Below are positions 43,476-51,885 of a DNA stretch of 64,000 nucleotides, one piece after another. The notes under the pieces are model-generated. The model saw only the letters and a list, made by a program, of their open reading frames with translations. It made no database searches and was not told the origin of the DNA. The stretch covers positions 62,001-126,000 of the forward strand of contig JAHBVH010000002.1 of the NCBI GenBank assembly GCA_019637645.1, in the 5' to 3' direction. The stretch is from Caldilineaceae bacterium (GTDB lineage Bacteria; Chloroflexota; Anaerolineae; Caldilineales; Caldilineaceae). Each line of letters starts with the position of its first letter. The stretch's first letter is position 1. Both the position numbers and the translations under genes were made by a program.

Positions 43476-43538
43476 GGAAAATAGGGAATGGTTAATGTCG
43501 TCTGTCCAGATACGCTCATTAACCATTCCCCGTTTTCC
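43476..43538. repeat. Inverted repeat with GGGAATGGTTAATG arms
   Basis: 22-nt arms (43476-43497 and 43517-43538) pair with two mismatches around a 19-nt loop. The related half CATTAACCATTC recurs near 34120. It lies between two genes in the same direction and may be a dispersed element. Confidence 0.7.
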
Positions 43539-43546
43539 ATTAATTA

Positions 43547-44656
43547 TTAATTGGTCCGATCGTGCCGCAAGTGCAGGTTTTCTTGCTCTTCTTCGGCAGT
43601 GAAAAATTGGGGTGGGGTAAAGGTGCTCTGGATCTCGCGGCGTTGGCCGTCGCGACCGGCTGCCCGCGCGGCTTCCATGATCTCAATAACATGGTAGGCG
43701 TGTTCGGGGGTGACAATCGGTTTCTTCCCCTCGATAATGCATTCTACAAGGTGATTGATGCCATCGGTCCAGGGCCAGTTGGGGTGGGTCTCCTCAAAGA
43801 ACTTCCAGGCCCCTTCTTTGTTCTGCCACAATTCATAGCCTTCGGGATCCCAGTCGTCACCCAACATCTGAATCGTGCCTTCGCCACCGTAAATTTCAAT
43901 CGCTGGCACCCGATACTTCTGAATGGTAAAGCCAGTCGTGATAACGGCATAGCAGTTGTTGGCAAATTCAATACAGATGTGCGCGTTATCGTCGGTCTCG
44001 ACTTTCATCATTTGGCCTTCGACCAGCCGTTCGGGAATGGCGGTGCCGACGAGCCCCGTGACGCGCTTGGCTGGGCCTAGGAGACCAGTGAGGCTGACAA
44101 CATTGTAGACGCCGAGATCAAACATGGAGCCGCCCCCTTGGCGATAGAACCATTGACCCCAATTCGGGCCAGCCCAGCCATAGAAAGCGCGGGCCAGATA
44201 GGGCTTACCAATGTCGCCACGGTGAATATGCTTCCAGATCCGTTGATAGGTGGGGCTGAGGACCACATGGGGCGCAGGCACAAGCAACCCTTTGCTGGTT
44301 TTGGCCATTTCTACAATTTCGGCAGCTTCGGCCAAATTGCTGGACATGGGCTTCTCGACCAGAACATGCTTACCCGCCTGTAATGCGGCCTTGGTGATCA
44401 TCCCATGTTCTTGCATGGAGGTTGTGATCAACACCAGATCGACATCGTCTGCGCCAACCACTTCCTCGAAGTCTGTCGTAAAGCGTTGATAGCCAAAGCC
44501 CGGCCCCAACATCTTTTCTTTGCGCTCTTCTTTGACATCGCAGGCCACGACGGTTTCGACCAATCCCCGGGTTTTCAATGGGTTGATCTGGCTTGTATAG
44601 GGGCGTTGCATCACGCTGCCACAGCCGACAACGCCAATGCGCACTGGATTAGCCAT
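43547..44656 (-). CDS. Gfo/Idh/MocA-family oxidoreductase
   Basis: A 369-residue NAD(P)-dependent oxidoreductase. The opening RIGVVGCGSVMQRPY is the Rossmann loop, LVEKPMSSNLAEAAE the lysine motif, and GGGSMFDLGVYNVVSLTGLLG the catalytic D-x-x-x-Y/H-type segment. The ATG follows GAAGGAGATTC. It is next to the GntR regulator and the cupin, so it is probably part of a sugar-catabolic unit controlled by that regulator. Substrate unknown. Confidence 0.91.
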   Translation of the reverse strand: MANPVRIGVVGCGSVMQRPYTSQINPLKTRGLVETVVACDVKEERKEKMLGPGFGYQRFTTDFEEVVGADDVDLVLITTSMQEHGMITKAALQAGKHVLVEKPMSSNLAEAAEIVEMAKTSKGLLVPAPHVVLSPTYQRIWKHIHRGDIGKPYLARAFYGWAGPNWGQWFYRQGGGSMFDLGVYNVVSLTGLLGPAKRVTGLVGTAIPERLVEGQMMKVETDDNAHICIEFANNCYAVITTGFTIQKYRVPAIEIYGGEGTIQMLGDDWDPEGYELWQNKEGAWKFFEETHPNWPWTDGINHLVECIIEGKKPIVTPEHAYHVIEIMEAARAAGRDGQRREIQSTFTPPQFFTAEEEQENLHLRHDRTN

Positions 44657-44776
44657 GAGAGAATCTCCTTCAATTCATTGATAAAAATAATAGATGCCAA
44701 TCATTCGCTGCCCGAATTCGGCAAAACGCCTGAACAGTGACTCGTTGCGGTCACGATCTTCGCCGCAACCTTCGCC

Positions 44777-45595
44777 TTAACGGCGCTGCTTGCTTGGGGC
44801 GACGCTCCTTGTTGCATGTTCGGCCAAGCGACTGGGGACAATGGTGGCATTGGTCGCCGTCTCTGCACCATTGCGCTGACTTTTCAGCATAAAGGTGAAA
44901 CGATCACCGCGATAAACCGCTTTAAAGTACTCAAACGGGCGATCATGCTGATCATAGGCCACCCCTTCTAATAACAACATCGCCGTGCCAGCGGCCAACT
45001 GAAACAACTGCTGCTCATAGGGGGTGATGGTAGTCGCTTCGATGGTTTGTGTTGCGCGATAGCCTAGCAGATGGTACTGCGTTTCTAATAACGTATAGAG
45101 CGAACGTCCTGTCAGATCAAGGGCCTCTAGTCCTGGACAGAGCCGCGCGGGCAAACAACTTGTCTCTAACAAAAGAGGGGTCTGCTCAACCTGACGGAGC
45201 CGTACAATCGTGACCACTTGCTCATGGGCCGCTAGCTGAAGCTGCTCGGCGATTGGTTTGGGTGGTCGGGTCAGCTCCTGCCGGAGGACAGTCGAGCCCA
45301 CAGTGATGCCGACGCGCGCCATCTCTTCACTAAACCCTAATAAGTGCAAGGCGTTATGGGTCAACTTGGGCTGGGCTACAAAGGTGCCAACGCCTGGCTT
45401 CACTTCAAGCAGCCCCTCGTTGACCAGATACGCCACGGCTTGGCGCGCCGTCATCCGGCTGACGGCCATTTGCTGGGCCAGTTCCCGCTCTGGTGGAATC
45501 TGGGCACCCGCCAGCAACTCCTTGGCATGAATCTGTTCTTTTAAATGCTCTGCCAACTGATAGTAGAGCGGGATGGGGCTGTCTTTGTCTAGCAT
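44777..45595 (-). CDS. GntR-family regulator (HutC/UTRA subfamily)
   Basis: A 272-residue repressor. The N-terminal winged helix (about 1-70: SPIPLYYQLAEHLKEQI, PPERELAQQMAVSRMTARQAV) is followed by a UTRA effector domain (about 85-235). The GntR/HutC group includes NagR and DasR, which sense amino-sugar phosphates. A palindrome overlapping its own promoter region (45621-45642) is similar to their operator. If it acts on nag genes, the nagA/nagB operon at 9984-12062 would be a target, although no matching site was found there. Confidence 0.9.
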   Translation of the reverse strand: MLDKDSPIPLYYQLAEHLKEQIHAKELLAGAQIPPERELAQQMAVSRMTARQAVAYLVNEGLLEVKPGVGTFVAQPKLTHNALHLLGFSEEMARVGITVGSTVLRQELTRPPKPIAEQLQLAAHEQVVTIVRLRQVEQTPLLLETSCLPARLCPGLEALDLTGRSLYTLLETQYHLLGYRATQTIEATTITPYEQQLFQLAAGTAMLLLEGVAYDQHDRPFEYFKAVYRGDRFTFMLKSQRNGAETATNATIVPSRLAEHATRSVAPSKQRR

Positions 45596-45620
45596 AGAAA
45601 ATCTGGATTTAGGTGGCTTT

Positions 45621-45642
45621 GTGCTATAGAGGTCTATACCAC
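45621..45642. promoter_or_regulatory. Putative GntR operator, 22-bp palindrome
   Basis: GTGCTATAG (45621-45629) and CTATACCAC (45634-45642) are 9-nt arms with one mismatch around a 4-nt centre. The sub-site AGGTCTATACCA (45630-45641) matches 10 of 12 positions of the NagR/DasR-type palindrome TGGTCTAGACCA that I recall. It lies about 25-45 nt upstream of the regulator's start codon, ideal for autorepression, and could also serve the divergent aldo/keto reductase gene. Confidence 0.6.
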
Positions 45643-45835
45643 AATAAGAAGAATTATAGAAGCTTTTCAGCCATTTGTCAATCAGTCAATTCGATATTTT
45701 TTGCGGGCGTGGTTGGCTAGTCAAGCGCTTCATCACTGGGGGCTCCTTGTTCAATTGATAGGCGTCCCGTATAATCAGCCATAGGTTGCTTCCCACCGGA
45801 ATGTCATCAACATATAAACGCAGGAGGTAATGATC

Positions 45836-46840
45836 ATGAACTATCGTACCCTTGGCAAAACAGGGCTACAGGTCAGCGAGTTGAGTATGGGCGGGCTCTT
45901 TGTGGCCTCGCGTTTTTCCACTGGGAAGGAAGATGCGCGCCGCGCGGTACAGCGAGCTTTTGAGCTGGGCGTTAACTTGGTCGATACCGCCCCCACCTAT
46001 CTGGACAGCGAAGTGGTGCTGGGTTATGCCCTCGCTGGCACGACCCACCCCTATTTTCTTTCTACCAAGCTCAGTGGTAAATATGAAAACTTTAATCCCC
46101 AAGACAAGGGGCTATTACGGCGTATCTTTGAGGAAAGTTTGCAGACGCTGGGCCGTGACCAGGTTGATATTCTCATGATCCACGAACCAGATCGGCCCGG
46201 TCAGTATGACTGGTTCAGTGATCACGAACGCTTTCATGGGCCAGTTTGCGAATTGCTGGCTGAATTAAAAGCGGAGGGCCTGGTCCGCTTTACCGGCTTG
46301 GGCGGCACCACGGCCTATGAATTGCCCCATATTATCAACACCGGCGTATATGATGTCGTTTTGACTGCGTTTAACTACAGCTTACTCTGGCAAGAAGCCC
46401 TCCGCGAAGTGATCCCAGCGGCTAAAAAACAGGGAATGGGCATCATCGTTGGCTCGCCCCTCCAGCAAGGCGCGCTGGCGCGGCGCTTTGACGACGAAGT
46501 CGATCAGGGCGCGCGTTGGTTGGCTGGCCCGCGGCGGGCGCAGTACAAACAACTCTATGCCCTGCTGGATGAGATCGACATTCCGTTGCCTGAATTGGGC
46601 TTGCGCTTTGTCCTCTCCAACCCCGATATTTCAACGGTGCTCATGGGGGCACGGTCCGTGGCGGAAGTAGAAGCCAATGTTGCCGCGGTGGAGAAGGGCC
46701 CACTGCCCGCCGATCTGCTCGCGCGGATCAACGAAATCGCGGCGATGGTGCCTTTCCGTCCCTTTGAAGAACCCTTCAGTTTACCCTTTGGTCGCCCCGC
46801 CCGCGTCGGGCCAGGGTGGGCCAATGCCGGGCGCGGCTAG
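45836..46840 (+). CDS. Aldo/keto reductase
   Basis: A 334-residue NADPH-dependent oxidoreductase. The catalytic tetrad is visible: Asp50 and Tyr55 (VDTAPTYLDSE), a Lys in FLSTKLSGKYE, and His in ILMIHEPDRP. The TIM barrel ends in the NADPH site VGSPLQQGAL and STVLMGARS. The frame extends to ATG 45830, but AGGAGG is properly spaced only for 45836. It is divergent from the GntR regulator, separated by a gap that holds the putative operator, so shared control is likely. Sugar or galactose-dehydrogenase-like AKRs fit the context. Confidence 0.9.
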   Translation: MNYRTLGKTGLQVSELSMGGLFVASRFSTGKEDARRAVQRAFELGVNLVDTAPTYLDSEVVLGYALAGTTHPYFLSTKLSGKYENFNPQDKGLLRRIFEESLQTLGRDQVDILMIHEPDRPGQYDWFSDHERFHGPVCELLAELKAEGLVRFTGLGGTTAYELPHIINTGVYDVVLTAFNYSLLWQEALREVIPAAKKQGMGIIVGSPLQQGALARRFDDEVDQGARWLAGPRRAQYKQLYALLDEIDIPLPELGLRFVLSNPDISTVLMGARSVAEVEANVAAVEKGPLPADLLARINEIAAMVPFRPFEEPFSLPFGRPARVGPGWANAGRG

Positions 46841-46961
46841 CGGTACCGTACAGCGTACGGCTTGCTCACGAATCACGCAGCAGGCAGCACGGTTATTTCA
46901 ATAAGTTGCTGACCAACTGCATTGGTCAAGTAAAGATTACCGAGAAGTAAGGAGGATAGCA
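46841..46961. repeat. Short gap with GTACGGCTTGCTCACGAATCAC repeats
   Basis: GTACCGTACAGCGTACGG (46852 on) is self-complementary, and CTCACGAATCACGCAG follows; the latter matches the 6684 and 51680 repeat families. The end carries the AAGGAGG ribosome site of the SDR gene. Confidence 0.5.
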
Positions 46962-47786
46962 ATGGCTGGGCGATTGGCTGGCAAAATCGTGTTGGTGACT
47001 GGCGGTGGCTCAGGGATGGGGCGGGCGGGCGCAGAAGCATGTGCCGCCGCGGGGGCAACGGTGGTGGTGGCCGATATTAACCTTGCCAAGGCTGAGCGCG
47101 TGGTCGAACAGATTGGCGCGCTGGGGGGGCAGGCCAGCGCGGCGGTGGTCGATGTCGCTCAAAGCCAGCAGGTTCAAGCCCTGGTGGCGGCAACGGTGGC
47201 CCGCTGGGGGCGCATCGATGTCCTTTATCATTGTGCGGCAGATGTCTATTTTATCAATAATCACGACCGCTGCCTGATTGATCTCCCGGATGCTGATTGG
47301 CAGCGTATGATCGATATTCATCTCACAGGCACCTTTTTCTGTGCCAAATATGTGGGCCAACAGATGCGTGACCAGCGCAGCGGCTCCATCATTCTGACCA
47401 GCACTGTCGATGCTTTGATCGGTACGGCTGGCTTGGATTCCTATACCGCGGCCAAGGGCGGTGTCGTATCGCTGACCCGCTCGTTTGCGGCTGGCATGGG
47501 GCCTTATGGTGTACGCGTCAACTGTGTCTGCCCCGGTTTTGTTGCGACTGAATCGCAGCTGAGTTGGTTGGCTGACCCGGCTGCCCAAACGTTGATGGAT
47601 CAGCTACATATTTTGCCCGTGCCAGGGCCGGAAGCCATTGCCCCGTTTATTGTCTACCTAGCCAGTGCGGAAGCCGCTTATGTCACTGGTGGTATCTATC
47701 CGATTGACAGTGGTTATATGGCCTTTAAGGCCAAACTTGATGTCATGGGCGCCATGGCAGACAAAGCCAAAACCAGTGCCACGTGA
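46962..47786 (+). CDS. Short-chain dehydrogenase/reductase
   Basis: A 274-residue classical SDR. The cofactor loop is VTGGGSGMGRAG (about 13-24), with VADI for cofactor choice; the active-site Tyr161 and Lys165 lie in DSYTAAKGG, with Ser in ILTSTVDALIG. The ATG follows AAGGAGGATAG. It follows the aldo/keto reductase on the same strand with only a 121-nt gap, so the two may be co-transcribed. Substrate probably a sugar or sugar acid, by inference. Confidence 0.92.
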   Translation: MAGRLAGKIVLVTGGGSGMGRAGAEACAAAGATVVVADINLAKAERVVEQIGALGGQASAAVVDVAQSQQVQALVAATVARWGRIDVLYHCAADVYFINNHDRCLIDLPDADWQRMIDIHLTGTFFCAKYVGQQMRDQRSGSIILTSTVDALIGTAGLDSYTAAKGGVVSLTRSFAAGMGPYGVRVNCVCPGFVATESQLSWLADPAAQTLMDQLHILPVPGPEAIAPFIVYLASAEAAYVTGGIYPIDSGYMAFKAKLDVMGAMADKAKTSAT

Positions 47787-48007
47787 CCCAACCCATACCC
47801 CCGCTGTGATCTTGGACACTTCAACATAACTTCAATCGTCCTTCAACGTCTGTCTCTTATAGTGATAGGTGTTCGTACTTGGCATGCGCTTGTATCCCGT
47901 TGGCGGTTGGGGGAACCACAGAGCCAATCAGATAACAAGGTCTAGGCCAACCATGAATACCTATACGTGCAAATTAGCTGTACTTGTCATCTTAGGAGAA
48001 CAGAGCT

Positions 48008-49588
48008 ATGTCTACCAACCATCAAACCCGCGTTGGCTGGGGGGTATCCCAGCTTTTGTCAGCGTTCCTTTGGGCGCTGATTGTTATTGCGCTCTTGCCT
48101 GTGCCAGCGGCTTGGGCCAGCCCAGCCACCCGCCCAGTGACAGCCACCGCCTATGCCGTTTATACCGTTCAGCGGGGCGATACCCTCTCCGCCATTGCCC
48201 GTCGTGTGGGTAGTACGGTTCCTGCCTTGGTCTCGCTCAATCGCCTGAGTAATGCCAACCAAATCAGCGTTGGGCAGACGATCCTAATCCCGGCGGCCAC
48301 GGAAGACCGCGGGCCGACCAGCAGCTATGTTGTGCAGCGGGGTGATACCCTGAGCGCCTTGGCACGGCGTTATCAGACCACGGTTGGTCTTCTCCTTTGG
48401 CTGAATGGCATCGCCAACCCCAACCAGATTCGGGTGGGGCAGACGTTATTGGTGCCTACCAGTGGTAGCGGCGATCCGGCGGCACCGCTGCGGATTCGCT
48501 TTCCTACGGGTGGCACCAGCGCCACGGTGACGGGGACCATTCATGTGGGGGCACGCGTTTGTTATATCTTTGGCGCGACAGCAGGCCAGACCGCGACATT
48601 ACAGATCACCTCGCCCGGGGACGCCGCCAACTTTGATTTTGCCCCAGCCGATCTGGCCGTCAATGGTGGCGTGCCCTTCAAACGATTGGTCAATGAAGAT
48701 CGCACCTTCTCCCAACTGTTACCGGTGACGGGCGATTATATTGCCTGTGTGGCCACCCCCACCGACCGCGTGACCTATGCGCTCACCGTGACGATTCCAC
48801 CCCTGACCGCGGCCTGCCCAACCCCCAATACCGCCATTCGCAGCACCGATTGGGAGAGCGTCATCACCAGCGACCCGGCCCTTACCCATGAGCTGATCGA
48901 TGGCCGCCTCTATGTGACGGTCATTGGTGCCTCCAGCGAGGTGAGTGGTCACCCCCTTACCAGTGTGGTCGTCTATGGTGATTTTGATGATGATTGTGTG
49001 GAAGAAGCCGCGCTGCCCCTGGACTCGGGCGGGACAGCCGGTTCGATTGGCTATCTTGTCTATCGCGCCAGCGCCCCTACGCCGCACCTGATCGCGTCGG
49101 GGAATGGCTATAAATTGTCACTCCGTGGGGCGGCCCAACGGTTGGTAGTAACTATGGCCCTGTATGCGGGCTGGGAACCCAATTGCTGCCCCAGCGGTTT
49201 CACCCACACCACCTATCGCTTGGTTGGTGATGTGCTCACGTTAGTCACGCGGACCACCGAAGGAATTCCTGGTATGGCGGTGGCGACCGTTGAGCAGTTC
49301 TATACTGACCTCAACAATCGAGACTTTGCCAACGCCTATGCCTTGCTCTCGCCCACCTTCCACTCTGCGCACCCCTTTGCGGCTTGGCAAGCGGGATACG
49401 CCAATACCGTCAGCTTTAGTGTGACGGTCACTGCCGATCCAAGCATTGCCAATCGGGTTCAAGTGACCATCCATGCCGTGGAAAGTACGGCGAGTGGCAC
49501 GGTAAGCCGTACCTACGTGGGCAGCTGGGATCTGGTGTGGAGTGAGGCTGGGTGGTTGCTGAACAGTGGTACATTCCGCCGGGCGTAA
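48008..49588 (+). CDS. Secreted protein with two LysM domains and a C-terminal NTF2-like region
   Basis: A 526-residue exported protein. A signal segment (about residues 14-38, LLSAFLWALIVIALLPVPAAWA) is followed by two LysM repeats (about 55-98 and 112-155: YTVQRGDTLSAIARRVGS and YVVQRGDTLSALARRYQT), which bind peptidoglycan or chitin-like GlcNAc chains. A beta-rich middle (about 165-400) contains paired Cys residues. The C-terminus (VEQFYTDLNNRDFANAYALLS) resembles NTF2/SnoaL folds. The gene ends 1 nt before the converging lipid-kinase gene. Possibly a cell-wall-bound sensor or binding protein. Confidence 0.85.
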   Translation: MSTNHQTRVGWGVSQLLSAFLWALIVIALLPVPAAWASPATRPVTATAYAVYTVQRGDTLSAIARRVGSTVPALVSLNRLSNANQISVGQTILIPAATEDRGPTSSYVVQRGDTLSALARRYQTTVGLLLWLNGIANPNQIRVGQTLLVPTSGSGDPAAPLRIRFPTGGTSATVTGTIHVGARVCYIFGATAGQTATLQITSPGDAANFDFAPADLAVNGGVPFKRLVNEDRTFSQLLPVTGDYIACVATPTDRVTYALTVTIPPLTAACPTPNTAIRSTDWESVITSDPALTHELIDGRLYVTVIGASSEVSGHPLTSVVVYGDFDDDCVEEAALPLDSGGTAGSIGYLVYRASAPTPHLIASGNGYKLSLRGAAQRLVVTMALYAGWEPNCCPSGFTHTTYRLVGDVLTLVTRTTEGIPGMAVATVEQFYTDLNNRDFANAYALLSPTFHSAHPFAAWQAGYANTVSFSVTVTADPSIANRVQVTIHAVESTASGTVSRTYVGSWDLVWSEAGWLLNSGTFRRA

Positions 49589-49589
49589 G

Positions 49590-50495
49590 TCAGGCCATAA
49601 CCGCCAAGGCAGCCGGTAATAAGGTCACCTCTAACCGGTTGGCGTCTTGATATAAAATCTCGCCATCGGCGTGTACTGGCAGCGGATCGGCGGAAGTGAC
49701 AGTGAGTTTGCGCACACGGGTCATCTGGACGGGCTCAGCGGTAATGTGCGTGCCCTTCATGGCGCTGGGGACTAATGCTAACATCTGCAATTTGCTCAGG
49801 CCGCGCACGAGACAGATATCAAAGAGCCCGTCATCAAGCTGGGCGTGGGGGGTTAGCCAGAAGCTCCCGCCGGAACAGCGCCCATTGCCAATGGTCAACA
49901 AGGTGATCGACTGCTGCACCTCGCGCTCATCTAACTGGACGGTGACGTGGGGTGTCCGGTAGGAAAGCAACATATTGCGCGCCAACGCGGCCAGATAGAC
50001 CGCTTGGCCGCGCAGCCAGCGAATTTTTTGCGCTTCAATCCCAACTTGGGCATCAAACCCAATGCCCACATTATTGAGAAAAACGCGGCCATTGACACAG
50101 CCAACATCCACGCGACGAAGTTGACCATGGGCAAGGCGGTCACAGGCCGTACGCCAATTTTTGCTCTGCCCCAACATTTTGGCAAAATCATTGCCGGTGC
50201 CAACGGGAATAACCCCTAGGTAGCTCGCGGGCGTTGTGCTCTGGCTACTGCTCTGTGCATCAACCATGCCCTGGCCCACGGCTTGCACCGTGCCATCGCC
50301 CCCGATGGCTACGATGAGCGGCCAACCTGCTTCTACTGCTTGCGCGGCGACGGCCGTGGTTTCTGCTGGCGTGTGGGTGACGGCGACCGCTGTTTCCATG
50401 CCCAAGGTTGTGAGCTGCTTCTGGATCGCGGGCAACTGCCGCCCCGCGCGTCCGCGTCCTGCTGTGGGATTGCAAATCAATTTTGCACGTAGCAT
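49590..50495 (-). CDS. Diacylglycerol-kinase-family lipid kinase (YegS/BmrU-like)
   Basis: A 301-residue lipid or sphingosine-type kinase. The opening ICNPTAGRGRAG (about 8-19), GGDGTVQAVGQG with the catalytic loop GGDGT, GTGNDFAKMLG, and VGIGFDAQVGIEA are all family motifs. The longer frame starts with GTG at 50501, but the ATG at 50495 after AGAGGGG is preferred. It probably phosphorylates a membrane lipid. The LysM gene converges on it with a 1-nt gap. Confidence 0.9.
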   Translation of the reverse strand: MLRAKLICNPTAGRGRAGRQLPAIQKQLTTLGMETAVAVTHTPAETTAVAAQAVEAGWPLIVAIGGDGTVQAVGQGMVDAQSSSQSTTPASYLGVIPVGTGNDFAKMLGQSKNWRTACDRLAHGQLRRVDVGCVNGRVFLNNVGIGFDAQVGIEAQKIRWLRGQAVYLAALARNMLLSYRTPHVTVQLDEREVQQSITLLTIGNGRCSGGSFWLTPHAQLDDGLFDICLVRGLSKLQMLALVPSAMKGTHITAEPVQMTRVRKLTVTSADPLPVHADGEILYQDANRLEVTLLPAALAVMA

Positions 50496-50881
50496 CGTCA
50501 CCCCTCTTGCTTTTTAATGATCCAGAAAGCGCCACAAAGAGACACGAAAGTTTGGCGTTCTTCGTGAACTTTGTCTCTCTTTGCTGCTTATGGTTGTTGA
50601 TGAGCTTGTCTATTATCACATACTTTACTTGATTTGCAAGGTTCTATCCGCCCAATGACAGGGCAAGCGCGAACCTGAAAAATGCCCGGTCTTATCCGCG
50701 GCTATGACGAAGGTTGTGCTGGCGCTGTGGGTGTTGCGCCACGACTTGACGGCTCGCCGGGAAAGACATATACTCACCACGAGTAAACCACTCATCCACT
50801 GGAACCAGATTTCCCGTCAATTGCCGATCAAGATTGAATTGAGTGGGAAGCATGCTAAGCCACAAAAGAGGAGACCAATTC
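50496..50881. other. 386-bp intergenic region with dispersed repeats
   Basis: No gene is seen. An imperfect foldback at about 50527-50583 pairs AAAGAGACACGAA with TTCGTGAAC...TCTCTCTTTG. At 50662-50690 is a diverged copy of the CAGGGCAAGCGC element at 16071. The right end holds the AGAGGAGA ribosome site of the dioxygenase gene at 50882. Confidence 0.55.
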
Positions 50882-51664
50882 ATGCGTACGCAACTTAGCG
50901 CGGCCGAATGGGCACAATATGAAAAAGAGGGTTATTTACATCTGGGTAAGGTCTTGACTGATGAGGAACTAGCGTTGTTACAGCAGCGGATGGATGACAT
51001 TATGCTGGGTAAAGCGCCGGTGGATTATGATCGTATGTTGATGCAATTGGACCGGATTCCTGGGCAGACCGATGGGCCTGGCCCCCAAACCAAAGGGCAC
51101 AAAGGTGCTACCCTCCGCTATCGCAAAATTCAGGATCTAGAGTTTGATCCCCTCTTTCTCGCCTATATGCAAAGGCCCCTTTTCCGCCACATCTGTGAAC
51201 AGGTCTATGGCCCTCAAACCCCCATCGGTTGTTTTCGCGCCATGTTCATGAACAAACCCGCGCGCGAAGGCACCGTCTTGGTCTGGCACCAAGATCGTTG
51301 GAACTACCTTGATCGCGATCCACTCATCACCGTCTGGACCGCCTTAGACCCCGCTACCAAGGCCAATGGCTGTGTGGAGATCATCCCTGGCGCGCACCAT
51401 CATCTGATCAACCCGTCGCATGGCTCGGGCTTTTTGACGGATGAACAGGCCGCGGCTCTGGTGCAGAAAAATAAGCCCGTCTATTTAGAACTCGCTGCGG
51501 GTGAAGCCGTCTTGCTCCATAACTATTTGCCGCACGGTTCTGGCGTCAATGCCACCGACATTGCCCGTCGTGCGTTCAGTGTCTGCTATATGGATGCCAC
51601 CACCAAGACAACCAGCAACGAAGAATATTCCCTTATCTTTGGCGAAGGGGCTCTCGCTCTCTAA
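50882..51664 (+). CDS. PhyH-family Fe(II)/2-oxoglutarate dioxygenase
   Basis: A 260-residue dioxygenase-like protein, the fourth in this window. YEKEGYLHLGKVL opens the fold. The HxD is in VLVWHQDRWNYL, then NGCVEIIPGAHHHLI and a distal His in LLHNYLPHGSGVN. The ATG at 50882 with AGAGGAGA upstream is preferred over the in-frame extension to 50843. It is not adjacent to a transporter operon; an MFS gene follows 221 nt later. Substrate unknown. Confidence 0.86.
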   Translation: MRTQLSAAEWAQYEKEGYLHLGKVLTDEELALLQQRMDDIMLGKAPVDYDRMLMQLDRIPGQTDGPGPQTKGHKGATLRYRKIQDLEFDPLFLAYMQRPLFRHICEQVYGPQTPIGCFRAMFMNKPAREGTVLVWHQDRWNYLDRDPLITVWTALDPATKANGCVEIIPGAHHHLINPSHGSGFLTDEQAAALVQKNKPVYLELAAGEAVLLHNYLPHGSGVNATDIARRAFSVCYMDATTKTTSNEEYSLIFGEGALAL

Positions 51665-51885
51665 ACGACGTGCTCCCGAATCACGAATCACGGTGCGCCC
51701 TGTTTTTACCCACCTTCCGCAATAAATCGGTAAATCGCGCGCGCCTAACAGGCCCCGAAAAGCCACCGGGCTAGCCAGCAACGCTGGCGCAAGCCCGCTT
51801 CAGCAGGCGTTGTTCCCTAGCTTGGCGCTTCAGCACCGGGCGGTCAGCGTATCTTATTGAGAGTGGCTGGGAGTCGAGGAACCCT

